DNA of 64,000 nt, from NCBI GenBank assembly GCA_038529355.1, contig JBCBDU010000013.1:1-64000 (forward strand). Direction: 5' to 3'. The notes beneath the pieces are model-generated. The model did no database searches, was not told where the DNA came from, and was given only the letters and a program-made list of their open reading frames with translations. Position 1 is the first letter of the stretch. The number at the start of each line of letters is the position of its first letter. The position numbers and the translations under genes are program-made. Shown piece after piece: positions 16,827-25,476 of the stretch. The DNA comes from CALBPI01 sp038529355. Its GTDB lineage: Bacteria; Pseudomonadota; Gammaproteobacteria; Steroidobacterales; Woeseiaceae.

Positions 16827-17927
16827 GTGAAAGAGTCGTCAAAAACGGCGTTAGGTGGTGTGCGCGAATCGATTGATTCGATCGATCAGCAATTGCAGAC
16901 GCTGATCGCCGAGCGCGCGAAACTGGCGCAGCAAGTCGGCATTGCCAAACGCGGCGCTTCCGATAACGCGACCTATTACCGCGCCGATCGCGAGGCTGAA
17001 GTCTTGCGCCGCGTTGTTGAACGCAATGACGGTCCGCTCAGTGATGAAGAGATGGTACGACTGTTTCGCGAAATCATGTCGTCATGTCTGGCGCAGCAGG
17101 CGCCGCTCAAGATTGCATTCCTTGGCCCTGCAGGCACATTCACGCAAACAGCTGCGCTGAAGCAATTCGGTCATTCGATTCGTGATTTGCCGTATGCGTC
17201 GATTCATGAAGTTTTTCAGGAAGTGGAAAACGGCAATGCCGATTTCGGTGTTGTACCGATTGAGAACTCCACCGAAGGCACGGTCAATCACACGCTGGAT
17301 TTGTTCATGGTCTCGCCGTTGAAAATCTGCGGCGAAATCGAGCTGCGTATCGAGCAGCATTTGATGGGCACCGAAGCCGATTCACTGCAAAACGTTAAAC
17401 GTGTCTGTGCCCACCAGCAATCGTTGGCGCAGTGTCGCGGTTGGTTGCGCGAGCACTTGCCGCATGCAGAACTCATCGGCGTGAGTAGCAATGCCGAGGG
17501 CGCACGGCGTGCCCGCGACGAACAAGGCACCCTGGCCGTCGGTGGTGAGTCCGCTGCTGCTGTTTACTCACTCGATATTCTCGTCAAAAACATTGAGGAT
17601 CGTGCGGATAACACCACACGCTTTTTGGTTCTGGGCAAAGCCGTGTTGCCGCCAACCGGCGATGACAAGACGGCGCTATTGATGTCAGGCGCAGAGTCGA
17701 GCGACGCCGGACAATTGTTTCAGCTGTTGCTGCCATTCTCTGAGTGTGGCGTTAATCTGACCCGCATCGAATCGCGACCGTCGCGCCGTGGTGTCTGGGA
17801 TTACGTGTTTTTTGTCGACATTGACGGTCACCCGGATGATGCCAACGTTAGCGCGGCTTTAGAAAAACTGTCGACGGATGCAACGTTGTGCAAGGTCATT
17901 GGCGCCTATCCGAGAGCTATTCTTTGA
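16827..17927 (+). CDS. pheA: Bifunctional chorismate mutase / prephenate dehydratase (P-protein)
   Basis: 366 residues from the GTG at 16827, which has AGGTAGG about 9 nt upstream; the frame is open to 16776 but without a better site. AroQ chorismate mutase helix bundle at about 12-95 (RESIDSIDQQLQTLIAER), prephenate dehydratase with FLGPAGTFTQ and PIENSTEGTVNHTLD, then an ACT domain with the phenylalanine-binding ESRPSRRGVWDY motif near 325-336. It turns chorismate into phenylpyruvate under Phe feedback. The stop overlaps the aroA start by one base (TGATG). Confidence 0.95.
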   Translation: MKESSKTALGGVRESIDSIDQQLQTLIAERAKLAQQVGIAKRGASDNATYYRADREAEVLRRVVERNDGPLSDEEMVRLFREIMSSCLAQQAPLKIAFLGPAGTFTQTAALKQFGHSIRDLPYASIHEVFQEVENGNADFGVVPIENSTEGTVNHTLDLFMVSPLKICGEIELRIEQHLMGTEADSLQNVKRVCAHQQSLAQCRGWLREHLPHAELIGVSSNAEGARRARDEQGTLAVGGESAAAVYSLDILVKNIEDRADNTTRFLVLGKAVLPPTGDDKTALLMSGAESSDAGQLFQLLLPFSECGVNLTRIESRPSRRGVWDYVFFVDIDGHPDDANVSAALEKLSTDATLCKVIGAYPRAIL

Positions 17928-19243
17928 TGGCGGAAACACGGCTTGTATCGACTCCGGTTGACTCACCATTGCAGGGTGCGCTGGTGATGCCGGGTGACAA
18001 GTCCATCTCGCACCGCAGCCTGATGTTCGCAGCGATTGCCGATGGCACCAGCGAACTGGCGGGCGTACTGGAAGGCGAAGACTGTCTGGCAACGGCGGAT
18101 GCAATGCGCGCGATGGGTGTTCCTGTGAGCGCGACCGCTCATGGCAGGTACACGGTCACCGGGCGAGGCCTGCGAGGACTAGCGGTGCCTGCCTCGGCCA
18201 TCGATTTGGGCAACTCCGGCACCGGCATGCGCCTGATGTGCGGATTGCTTGCGGCGCAGTCGTTTGGCTCGACCTTGATCGGCGATGCGTCGTTGTCGCG
18301 GCGGCCGATGCGGCGCGTGACCGATCCACTGGTGCAAATGGGCGCAGACATTTTGACCGAAGACGGACACGCGCCCATTCGAATCAAACCGGTACCGGCG
18401 CTGAGCGGCATTGACTATCAGTTGCCGGTGGCCAGCGCACAACTCAAGAGCGCGCTGTTGATCGCAGGTTTGTTCGCTACCTCGGCCGTTACGGTGCGCG
18501 AGCCGGCGGTGTCGCGAGACCACACGGAACGCATGCTGGCCAGCATGGGCGCGGATGTCACCTCACAAAAAGGGGTGGTGAGCATTCAACCGGCGCAGCG
18601 ATTGTCCGCGTTTCAATTGAGCGTGCCATCGGACCTGTCTTCGGCAGCGTTTTTCCTGGTCGCGGCGAGCATCGTGCCAGGCAGTGCGCTGAGTTTGCCG
18701 GCGGTGGGCGTGAATCCAACGCGTGATGGCGTACTGCGCATTCTGCAGGCGATGGGAGCGGACATCCGTCGTGACAATGAGCGCGATTGCAGCGGTGAGC
18801 CGGTCGCCGATATCCATGTCAGTGCGACGCAGTTGCGCGGCACGAGCGTTGATCCGTCGCTCGTGCCGCTGGCCATTGACGAGTTTCCGGTGCTTTTCGT
18901 CGCGGCGGCGGTCGCAACGGGGCAGTCGCATTTTGCCGGTTTGGCCGAATTGCGCCACAAAGAGAGTGATCGCATTGATGCGATGGTGCGCGGTTTGCGT
19001 GCTTTGGGAGTGTCGGTGACGGAAGGCGAGGATTGGGTGACCATCGATGGCGGCACCATCAGCGCCGGGACTGTCGACAGTTTTACGGACCACCGAATCG
19101 CAATGGCTTTCGCGGTTGCGGGCAGCGTAGCGCAGGGCCCGGTGCACGTGCGGCGCCCCGAGAACATCGCGACATCGTTCCCGGATTTTGTGGAATTGGC
19201 GGCGGCCGCCGGCATGCATCTGGGGTTTACGGAGGTCAGTTGA
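17927..19243 (+). CDS. aroA: 3-phosphoshikimate 1-carboxyvinyltransferase (EPSP synthase), class II type
   Basis: 438 residues, started at the ATG that overlaps the pheA stop by one base. Joins shikimate 3-phosphate with phosphoenolpyruvate. The four motifs that define class II enzymes are all visible: GDKS (MPGDKSISHR), SAQLK, RDHTE and NPTR. The phosphoenolpyruvate loop reads GNSGTGMR, keeping Gly where the well-known tolerant class II enzyme has Ala. Remaining landmarks: RRPMRRV and FTDHRIAMAFAVAG near the C-terminus. It is coupled to cmk downstream by another TGATG. Confidence 0.95.
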   Translation: MAETRLVSTPVDSPLQGALVMPGDKSISHRSLMFAAIADGTSELAGVLEGEDCLATADAMRAMGVPVSATAHGRYTVTGRGLRGLAVPASAIDLGNSGTGMRLMCGLLAAQSFGSTLIGDASLSRRPMRRVTDPLVQMGADILTEDGHAPIRIKPVPALSGIDYQLPVASAQLKSALLIAGLFATSAVTVREPAVSRDHTERMLASMGADVTSQKGVVSIQPAQRLSAFQLSVPSDLSSAAFFLVAASIVPGSALSLPAVGVNPTRDGVLRILQAMGADIRRDNERDCSGEPVADIHVSATQLRGTSVDPSLVPLAIDEFPVLFVAAAVATGQSHFAGLAELRHKESDRIDAMVRGLRALGVSVTEGEDWVTIDGGTISAGTVDSFTDHRIAMAFAVAGSVAQGPVHVRRPENIATSFPDFVELAAAAGMHLGFTEVS

Positions 19244-19932
19244 TGACCAACTACGGGCGCATTATCACCATAGATGGGCCGAGTGGTGCAGGTAAGGGTA
19301 CGGTGGCTGCCGCCGTGGCCAGCACGCTGGGATGGCGTCTGCTCGATTCTGGTGCACTGTATCGGGCAACGGCGCTGCTTGCCGTCGATCGCCAAGTGGC
19401 GATGGACGACGAGACGCGGCTGGCAGCGCTGGCGCTCGAGCTACCAGTGGTGTTCAACATGACGGCGGCAGGATTGCGCGTCGCACTGGATGGAGCAGAC
19501 GTCACCGATCAGATGCGCACGGAGATCTGTGGTGACAATGCCTCGAAAGTCGCAGCGCTAACCGCGGTGCGCGAGGCGCTGGTGGAGCGTCAGCGGGCGT
19601 TTGCCAGACCGCCTGGGGTGGTCGCCGATGGCCGCGACATGGGCACCGCAATTTTCCCCGCGGCGCCGCTGAAGATCTTCCTGACGGCCAGCGCCGAGGC
19701 GCGTGCTCAAAGACGCCATAAGCAGTTGAAAGAAAAGAATTTTGATGTTACCGTCGTCGACCTTTTGGCAGAGATCGAAGGCCGCGACGCGCGCGATGCA
19801 AACCGCAGCGCCAGTCCGTTGGTGCCGGCGCATGACGCGATTGTGATTGATTCGACCCATTTGAGTGCGGACGACGTGGTCGCGCGAGTGCTCGAAATGA
19901 AGTGTCTGATCATTGGCATTGGCAGCAGCTAG
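19243..19932 (+). CDS. cmk: Cytidylate kinase
   Basis: 229 residues from the ATG overlapping the aroA stop. P-loop GPSGAGKGT near residues 12-20, the CMP-binding region LLDSGALYRA, and GRDMGTAIFPAA followed by the lid segment with SAEARAQRRHKQL. Phosphorylates CMP and dCMP. The aroA-cmk-rpsA order is standard. The C-terminal tail (MKCLIIGIGSS) is unusually hydrophobic but short. A 179-nt gap to rpsA follows, with T-rich tracts near 19997 and 20022 and a small CCCGT/ACGGG hairpin near 20083 in the leader, but no clear promoter. Confidence 0.95.
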   Translation: MTNYGRIITIDGPSGAGKGTVAAAVASTLGWRLLDSGALYRATALLAVDRQVAMDDETRLAALALELPVVFNMTAAGLRVALDGADVTDQMRTEICGDNASKVAALTAVREALVERQRAFARPPGVVADGRDMGTAIFPAAPLKIFLTASAEARAQRRHKQLKEKNFDVTVVDLLAEIEGRDARDANRSASPLVPAHDAIVIDSTHLSADDVVARVLEMKCLIIGIGSS

Positions 19933-20111
19933 GCACCCGATCTTTCCCAAGCAGGTTATCTGCAGGCAGCTTAGCGGTGTCTGCGGCACAGAGTTTTTGG
20001 TGTTCTGCCAGGATGGCGGAATTTTTTTGTGGTTGATCGCAAATGCATGATGCGAATTGCGTACACGTTTAGAGGTTGTTGCCCGTAAACGGGTGACATT
20101 GGTTTAACAAC

Positions 20112-21794
20112 ATGTCTGAAAGTTTTGCAGAGTTATTTGAAGAAAGCCTGGCGAGCCAGCAAATTGCGCCCGGCACGATCCTGAATGGCACGGTAATGGC
20201 CGTGAATTCAGATGTCGTTATTGTCAACGCTGGTCTGAAGTCTGAAGCGGTGATCCCGGTTGAGCAGTTCCATAATGAGAGCGGTGAGCTCGAAGTGGCT
20301 GTCGGGGACGTCGTTGAAGTCGCACTGGATGCGGTTGAGGATGGTTTTGGCGAAACGCGCTTGTCGCGTGAGAAAGCCAAGCGTGCCCGCACCTGGACGC
20401 GACTGGAAAAAGCCTTCGAAGGCAGTGAGATCGTCAACGGCGTCATCAACGGACGCGTTAAGGGTGGTTTCACAGTCGAGATCGACAACGTACGTGCGTT
20501 CTTGCCGGGATCCCTGGTTGACGTTCGTCCGGTACGCGATCCGTCCTACCTCGAAGGCAAGGTACTCGAATTCAAAGTCATCAAGCTTGACCAGCAACGC
20601 AACAACGTTGTCGTTTCGCGTCGCGCGGTGGTGGAAGAAGAGTACAGTGCCGAGCGCGAAGAGCTTCTAAAGAGCCTGCAAGAAGGCAACACGGTCAAAG
20701 GTATCGTCAAGAACCTCACCGACTACGGTGCGTTTGTTGATCTGGGCGGCATCGATGGTCTGTTGCACATCACGGATATGGCCTGGAAACGTGTCAAGCA
20801 TCCATCCGAGGTGGTTGCTGTCGGTGAAGAGATCGACGTCAAGATCCTGAAGTTTGACCGCGAGCGCCAGCGCGTCTCATTGGGCATCAAGCAACTGGGC
20901 GCCGATCCGTGGCAGGCGATTTCACGTCGCTACCCGCCAAACACGCGTTTGTTTGGCAAGGTCACGAACATTGCTGACTACGGTTGCTTCGTGGAAATCG
21001 AAGAGGGCGTGGAAGGTCTGGTTCACGTGTCCGAAATGGACTGGACCAACAAGAATGTGAATCCGCAAAAAGTGGTGCACTTGGGCGAAGAAGTCGAAGT
21101 GATGGTGCTCGAGATCGACGAAGAACGTCGTCGCATTTCGCTCGGCATCAAGCAATGCAAATCGAACCCGTGGGCCGAATTTGGTACGACATTCAACCGT
21201 GGCGATCGCGTCAAGGGTCAGATCAAGTCGATCACCGATTTCGGTATCTTCATTGGTCTGGATGGCGGTATCGATGGTTTGGTGCATCTGTCTGACCTGT
21301 CCTGGGATGATGACGGTGACGACGCCGTTCGCAACTACCAAAAAGGTCAGGAAGTGGAAGCCACTGTGCTTGCGATTGATTCGGAGCGCGAACGCATTTC
21401 ACTGGGCATCAAGCAGCTGGATCGCGATCCGCTGTCATCATGGATGGCAGACAATCCGAAAGGCAGCATCGTCACCGGTACGATTCTCGAAGTCGATGCT
21501 CGCGGCGCGAGTGTGGATCTGGGTAACGGTTTGGTGGGCTCGTTGCGAGCGTCGGAATTGTCACGCGAGCGTGTCGAGGATGCGCGTACGATGCTGAAAG
21601 TGGGCGAAGAGATTGAAGCCCGCTTTACCGGCGTTGACCGTAAGAACCGGAACGTTGCATTATCCATCAAACAGAAAGAGTTCTACGAAGAAGCCGAAGC
21701 GCTGCAGAGCTACCAGTCTGAATCTACCTCGACCGGTGGTGCGACAACGTTGGGTGATTTGTTGAAAGAAAAAATGTCAGGCCCAACTGACTAG
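20112..21794 (+). CDS. rpsA: 30S ribosomal protein S1
   Basis: 560 residues, the E. coli length. Six S1 (OB-fold) repeats are visible; repeats three to six carry the typical G.V..I.DYG.FV/GLVH.SE..W pattern (for example NLTDYGAFVDLGGIDGLLH and GLVHVSEMDW). N-terminal SFAELFEESL is the ribosome-anchoring region that binds S2. It feeds structured mRNAs to the 30S subunit. S1 usually represses its own translation through the leader; the 180-nt upstream region would be the place, though I cannot define the element. Confidence 0.97.
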   Translation: MSESFAELFEESLASQQIAPGTILNGTVMAVNSDVVIVNAGLKSEAVIPVEQFHNESGELEVAVGDVVEVALDAVEDGFGETRLSREKAKRARTWTRLEKAFEGSEIVNGVINGRVKGGFTVEIDNVRAFLPGSLVDVRPVRDPSYLEGKVLEFKVIKLDQQRNNVVVSRRAVVEEEYSAEREELLKSLQEGNTVKGIVKNLTDYGAFVDLGGIDGLLHITDMAWKRVKHPSEVVAVGEEIDVKILKFDRERQRVSLGIKQLGADPWQAISRRYPPNTRLFGKVTNIADYGCFVEIEEGVEGLVHVSEMDWTNKNVNPQKVVHLGEEVEVMVLEIDEERRRISLGIKQCKSNPWAEFGTTFNRGDRVKGQIKSITDFGIFIGLDGGIDGLVHLSDLSWDDDGDDAVRNYQKGQEVEATVLAIDSERERISLGIKQLDRDPLSSWMADNPKGSIVTGTILEVDARGASVDLGNGLVGSLRASELSRERVEDARTMLKVGEEIEARFTGVDRKNRNVALSIKQKEFYEEAEALQSYQSESTSTGGATTLGDLLKEKMSGPTD

Positions 21795-21803
21795 CCATTG
21801 TGT

Positions 21804-21829
21804 GCCGGCTCGCCTGATGGCGGGCCGGC
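21804..21829 (+). terminator. GC-rich hairpin between rpsA and ihfB
   Basis: An 11-bp stem, GCCGGCTCGCC with GGCGGGCCGGC (one G.U pair), and a TGAT loop, 10 nt past the rpsA stop. No T-tract follows, so it may act as a leaky or Rho-assisted terminator or as a 3'-end stabiliser rather than a full stop. It would lower ihfB expression relative to the very abundant S1 (inference). Confidence 0.45.
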
Positions 21830-21872
21830 GCCACATTGATTGACGAGCTGCTGTAAAGGGGAGTTACACGCA

Positions 21873-22175
21873 ATGACCAAATCCGAACTCATCGAACTGA
21901 TCGCGCGCAAGCAGCGACATTTGCCGGCCAAGGACGTTGAGCTGGCTGTCAAGCATTTGCTCGAACTGATGAGTGACTCTCTTGCACAAGGCGAGCGAAT
22001 TGAGATTCGCGGTTTTGGTAGTTTCTCCCTGCATTTTCGTCCGCCGAGATTGGGTCGCAACCCCAAGACAGGCGCCACGGTCGCGCTGTCCGGCAAACAT
22101 GTGCCACATTTCAAGCCGGGCAAAGACCTGCGCGATCGCGTGAATGCCAGCCGGCATTTGCCGATCAAGAGTTAG
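21873..22175 (+). CDS. ihfB: Integration host factor subunit beta
   Basis: 100 residues from the ATG at 21873, preceded by AAAGGGGAG; the frame opens 11 codons earlier without family support. DNABII fold: TKSELIELIA, the DNA-intercalating arm with GRNPKTGATV (Pro at the tip), and GFGSFSLHFRPPR. IHF bends DNA by more than 160 degrees as an alpha/beta heterodimer; the alpha gene is in the same window at 32,608. Its position after rpsA identifies it as beta rather than HU or IHF-alpha. Confidence 0.93.
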   Translation: MTKSELIELIARKQRHLPAKDVELAVKHLLELMSDSLAQGERIEIRGFGSFSLHFRPPRLGRNPKTGATVALSGKHVPHFKPGKDLRDRVNASRHLPIKS

Positions 22176-22193
22176 TTCGCCGCGCCGGTTGCC

Positions 22194-22496
22194 GTGTCTT
22201 CACTGCGTCGCATTATTACCTTGCTGGTCATCGCTGGCATTGCTGTTGCGACCGGCGTTTTTGCGTCCGTCAATACGGATGTCATTCGGGTCGATTTCTT
22301 GTTCCGGGTGTATGACTTACCGCAGTCACTGGTTATCATTGGCGCGATCGTTGTCGGCACGCTCGTCGGCTTGCTGTGCGCGTCGCTGGTGATGTTTCGT
22401 TTGGTTCGCGAGCGGCGCCGCGCTGTGAAGCAATTGCGGGTTGCGGAGTCTGAAATCTCCAGCTTGCGCAGTTTGCCTTTGCAAAACGCCGAGTAG
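22194..22496 (+). CDS. lapA: LapA family inner-membrane protein (DUF1049)
   Basis: 100 residues from a GTG. Two transmembrane helices (about 6-26 and 45-67) around a short loop with NTDVIRVDFLFRVYDLP, then a basic and coiled-coil-like tail (RRRAVKQLRVAESEI). LapA partners with LapB, encoded next, in controlling lipopolysaccharide assembly at the inner membrane. lapA ends with TAG in the same reading frame in which lapB continues (see lapB). Confidence 0.85.
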   Translation: MSSLRRIITLLVIAGIAVATGVFASVNTDVIRVDFLFRVYDLPQSLVIIGAIVVGTLVGLLCASLVMFRLVRERRRAVKQLRVAESEISSLRSLPLQNAE

Positions 22497-22499
22497 GTC

Positions 22500-23702
22500 C
22501 TGGAACAGGTACTCTTACTCGCCGGCCTGTTTTTGCTGCTAGCGGCAGCGGGTTTTCTGTTTGGTCGATTCGGCGGCGATGAGGAAGATCGTGGCCCCGT
22601 TGCTCAGCCACTCAACTCTGAATATCTAAAAGGGCTGAATTTTCTGCTCAATGATCAGAATGACCAGGCCCTTGAGCACTTCATCCGACTGGTGCGTGTC
22701 GACGATCAAACAATAGAAACGCATTTTGCATTGGGAAGCCTGTTCCGCCGGCGCGGCGAAGTGGATCGCGCGATTCGTGTGCATCAAAATATTCTAGCCA
22801 GACCGGATCTTGCCAAAACCCAAAAAGAGCAGGCGTTGTTCGCGTTGGCCAAGGATTACCTGCACGCCGGTCTGCTTGATCGCGCCGAGAATCTTTTTGC
22901 GCAGTTAGCAGACGCTTCGGAGTTTCGTGTCCAGTCTTTACAGGCGTTGTGCCGGATTTATGAGCAGGAAAGCGAGTGGGCAGATGCGGTGCTGGTCGCG
23001 AAGCAGTTGGCGGCATTACGTGCCGAGGGTATTGAGACGCGACTGTCCAATTATTATTGCGAGTTGGCGCAAATTGCCGTCGACAAAGACGATATGTCAG
23101 CGGCTCGCGAGTATGTGCGTTTGTCGCAGGCCAAGCGCCAGCGCCTGACGCGGGGGGCGATCTTGCGCGCCAGGATTGCGATGGGTGAGGATGACTTCGA
23201 CATGGCTCGCCGCTTGTTTTCGCGTGTGTTGGTTCAGGACGGTGTTTATCTGATCGAACTGCTGCCGCAATTGGCCAAGTTGGAATCGCATGTGCCGGGC
23301 ACGCTTGACGCCGTCTTGCGGCAAATACTGGAGGCACGGTCCGATGCGAAAGACGAGATTGCCCGCGCGGCGCTGCAGTGGCCGGATGTTCGCTCGACAC
23401 TGATCGATGACTGCGTGCGCGAGCTGATCGTCGGCGATACGGTGTTGGCCGGGTTTCTCGAAACCGATGCACTGCTGGCCAGCGATTCGCCGCAGCAGCA
23501 GGAGCGGGCAGTCGAACGCATTCGCGGTGCGTTGGGTGAACTGGCGGCGAAGGCGCCGCGCTATCGTTGTCGTGAGTGCGGTTTTTCAACGCGTCAGTTG
23601 TTGTGGCAGTGTCCGGGCTGCCGCAATTGGGAGTCGCACGGCCCGATTGACAAGGTGCGGTTCGATACGCTGATCAGCGACGATGGTGGCGTTAACTACT
23701 GA
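22500..23702 (+). CDS. lapB: Lipopolysaccharide assembly protein LapB (YciM), start codon uncertain
   Basis: 400 residues if started at the CTG at 22500, 389 if at the TTG at 22533. An N-terminal membrane anchor is needed by the family; only the CTG start gives a full hydrophobic helix (EQVLLLAGLFLLLAAAGFL). A run of TPR repeats follows (about 30-350: GLNFLLNDQNDQALEHFI, then EVDRAIRVHQNIL), and the C-terminal rubredoxin-type zinc site YRCRECGF...CPGCRNW has four cysteines. LapB acts with FtsH/YejM to tune LpxC turnover. It lies in the same frame as lapA with one TAG between, so reinitiation or readthrough are both conceivable. Confidence 0.88.
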   Translation: MEQVLLLAGLFLLLAAAGFLFGRFGGDEEDRGPVAQPLNSEYLKGLNFLLNDQNDQALEHFIRLVRVDDQTIETHFALGSLFRRRGEVDRAIRVHQNILARPDLAKTQKEQALFALAKDYLHAGLLDRAENLFAQLADASEFRVQSLQALCRIYEQESEWADAVLVAKQLAALRAEGIETRLSNYYCELAQIAVDKDDMSAAREYVRLSQAKRQRLTRGAILRARIAMGEDDFDMARRLFSRVLVQDGVYLIELLPQLAKLESHVPGTLDAVLRQILEARSDAKDEIARAALQWPDVRSTLIDDCVRELIVGDTVLAGFLETDALLASDSPQQQERAVERIRGALGELAAKAPRYRCRECGFSTRQLLWQCPGCRNWESHGPIDKVRFDTLISDDGGVNY

Positions 23703-23821
23703 GCTGCTATTCGCGGCATTTCCTTGTTTTTTCGACAGAATGTGGCGCAGCTCGTTGGCGGGCACATCGCGGACACTGGTCGTGCCGACAATGGGATCGG
23801 CGAAACCATAGGAGCGCTGCA

Positions 23822-24139
23822 ATGACGCTTTTCGATCGATATCGTTCTCTTCTGGCTGCCACTACACTGTGTCTTGTGGCACCTGTTGCATTCGCAGGAC
23901 CCGTCAATATCAATACCGCCGACGCGCAAACACTGGCCGCCGAGCTTGAGGGCGTGGGAATTACCAAGGCGCGCGCTATCGTTGCTTATCGCAACGCGAA
24001 CGGCCGTTTTCGCGATGCCCAAGCGCTAACGGCCGTCACCGGCATTGGTGAGCGGACCGTGTCGCTCAATGCGAAAAATATCCGTGTTGAAGACGCCAAG
24101 GCCAAACCTGCCGCACCGGCGAAAAAGCCCGCCAAATAG
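23822..24139 (+). CDS. Exported helix-hairpin-helix protein, ComEA-like
   Basis: 105 residues. Signal peptide about 1-25 (LLAATTLCLVAPVAFA). Two HhH motifs follow: NINTADAQTLAAELEGVGI and FRDAQALTAVTGIGERTV, the pattern of ComEA-type periplasmic DNA-binding proteins. The tail is Lys/Ala/Pro rich. ComEA draws incoming DNA into the periplasm during transformation; many gammaproteobacteria carry such short ComEA homologues without proof of competence. GGAG precedes the ATG. The 119-nt gap before it has no supported feature. Confidence 0.82.
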   Translation: MTLFDRYRSLLAATTLCLVAPVAFAGPVNINTADAQTLAAELEGVGITKARAIVAYRNANGRFRDAQALTAVTGIGERTVSLNAKNIRVEDAKAKPAAPAKKPAK

Positions 24140-24251
24140 CCAGGACGCCTGCGTCACGTTCGCAAAGGTCTTCGTCGCCGGTCTGAATCAGTTTGTTGTA
24201 TAGTCTTGCGCCAGCCCGCTGCGCGCGGATCAGTAATCTGAGGAGACACGC

Positions 24252-25124
24252 ATGAGCAAGCCAGTCAGGGTCGCCGTATTTCCGGTCGCCGGGCGTGGTA
24301 CCCGATTCTTGCCAGCGACGAAGGCCAGTCCGAAAGAGATGTTGCCAGTGGTTGATAAGCCGCTGATCCAATATGCCGTCGAAGAGGCTATTGCGGCAGG
24401 TGCAACGCGACTGGTGTTTGTAACCGGCTCCTCGAAGCGCGCCATCGAAGATCACTTCGATATCGACGCGGAACTTGAGCGTGCGTTATCCAAGCCTGGC
24501 AAGGAGGAATTGCTCTCCAGCGTGCGCGAGATCGTGCCACAGGGTGTCTCGTGTATCTACATCCGTCAGGGCGAGCCGTTGGGGCTTGGGCATGCCATTT
24601 TGTGTGCGCAGCCGGCGGTCGGAAACAACCCGTTTTTTGTGCATCTGGCCGATGATCTGATTCATGGTGATGTCGCCTGTCTGAAGCAAATGGCTGATTA
24701 CCGAGCGCAGCACCAGTGCAGCGTGCTCGGTGTCGAAACGGTGCCGCCTGAGCAAACAGGCAATTACGGCATCGTCGACGTCGGTGGTGCTGACGCTACT
24801 GTCGGTGCACGAATCCGTTTCATGGTCGAGAAGCCAGCGCCTGACAAGGCGCCGTCGAATCTGGCCGTGGTGGGACGCTATTTGCTGGAGCCTACGGTGT
24901 TTGAGAAGCTCGCCAATACCGGCAAGGGCGCTGGCGGCGAGATACAACTGACTGATGGTATTGCGGCCATGCTGGAGGAAGAGCAAGTGCATGCCATGCC
25001 GTTTACCGGCGTGCGTTACGATTGCGGCAGCAAGTTGGGTTATTTGCAGGCAACTGTCGAACTTGCGCTGGCGCACCCGCAGTTGGGTGAGCGCTTTGCC
25101 AATTATCTGGCGAATCGTCGCTAG
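24252..25124 (+). CDS. galU: UTP-glucose-1-phosphate uridylyltransferase
   Basis: 290 residues. Nucleotidyltransferase signature FPVAGRGTRFLPATKASPKEMLP near residues 11-33 with the catalytic Lys in the KEMLP block, followed by KPLIQYAVEEA, HLADDLI and VEKPAPDKAPSNLAVVGRY. Makes UDP-glucose for envelope polysaccharides. AGGAG lies 9 nt before the ATG. A TATAGT hexamer at 24199-24204 could be a -10, but no convincing -35 accompanies it. The gene ends before a strong bidirectional terminator. Confidence 0.94.
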   Translation: MSKPVRVAVFPVAGRGTRFLPATKASPKEMLPVVDKPLIQYAVEEAIAAGATRLVFVTGSSKRAIEDHFDIDAELERALSKPGKEELLSSVREIVPQGVSCIYIRQGEPLGLGHAILCAQPAVGNNPFFVHLADDLIHGDVACLKQMADYRAQHQCSVLGVETVPPEQTGNYGIVDVGGADATVGARIRFMVEKPAPDKAPSNLAVVGRYLLEPTVFEKLANTGKGAGGEIQLTDGIAAMLEEEQVHAMPFTGVRYDCGSKLGYLQATVELALAHPQLGERFANYLANRR

Positions 25125-25191
25125 GTAGGACGCACGGCTTGCCTGTGGTCGAGCGGGCATGGTGAGCGCACTGTGCACAGTCAGCGCACAC

Positions 25192-25220
25192 AAAAAAGCC
25201 CGCTAAACAGCGGGCTTTTT
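25192..25220. terminator. Bidirectional intrinsic terminator between galU and tRNA-Asn
   Basis: GCCCGC at 25198-25203 pairs with GCGGGC at 25210-25215; six A precede and five T follow, so the hairpin has a U-tract in both directions. It ends galU from the left and tRNA-Asn from the right. Confidence 0.88.
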
Positions 25221-25225
25221 GTGTT

Positions 25226-25301
<76 letters not shown>

Positions 25302-25330
25302 ATTGATCCAACGCGTGTTGGAAGGCGGGA

Positions 25331-25359
25331 ATTCTGGCCAAGCCCCGTCAACAAGTCAA
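25331..25359 (-). promoter_or_regulatory. tRNA-Asn promoter
   Basis: On the minus strand TTGACT (25359-25354) and CAGAAT (25336-25331) are separated by 17 bp and followed by a GC-rich discriminator CCCGCC, typical of stable-RNA promoters under stringent control. The predicted start lies about 20 nt before the tRNA. The remaining sequence up to uvrB (25360-25476) shows no other clear feature; I saw no LexA box. Confidence 0.6.
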
Positions 25360-25476
25360 GCACGCAGTGCCTTTTCCGAGGTCAAACCTCAGCGCCCGAT
25401 ACTGTTACTCTAAGGGGCTCGGCCGCGGGCGTCAGGTGACCTGCGTGCTTGAGCCCAATTGACAACGAGTCTGACT

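Noticed and set aside
22681..23589. 302-codon minus-strand frame under lapB
   Set aside because: Arg/Pro/His-rich translation typical of an antisense shadow; LapB with TPRs and a zinc site is on the plus strand.
23586..23822. 78-codon minus-strand frame (TTG start) in the lapB-HhH gap; its first half looks fairly protein-like
   Set aside because: No ribosome-binding site, it runs into the lapB zinc-site codons, and I recognise no family. Conservation in relatives would be needed to revive it.
25360..25476. Possible SOS (LexA) control of uvrB
   Set aside because: No CTG-N10-CAG operator is visible upstream of the start.
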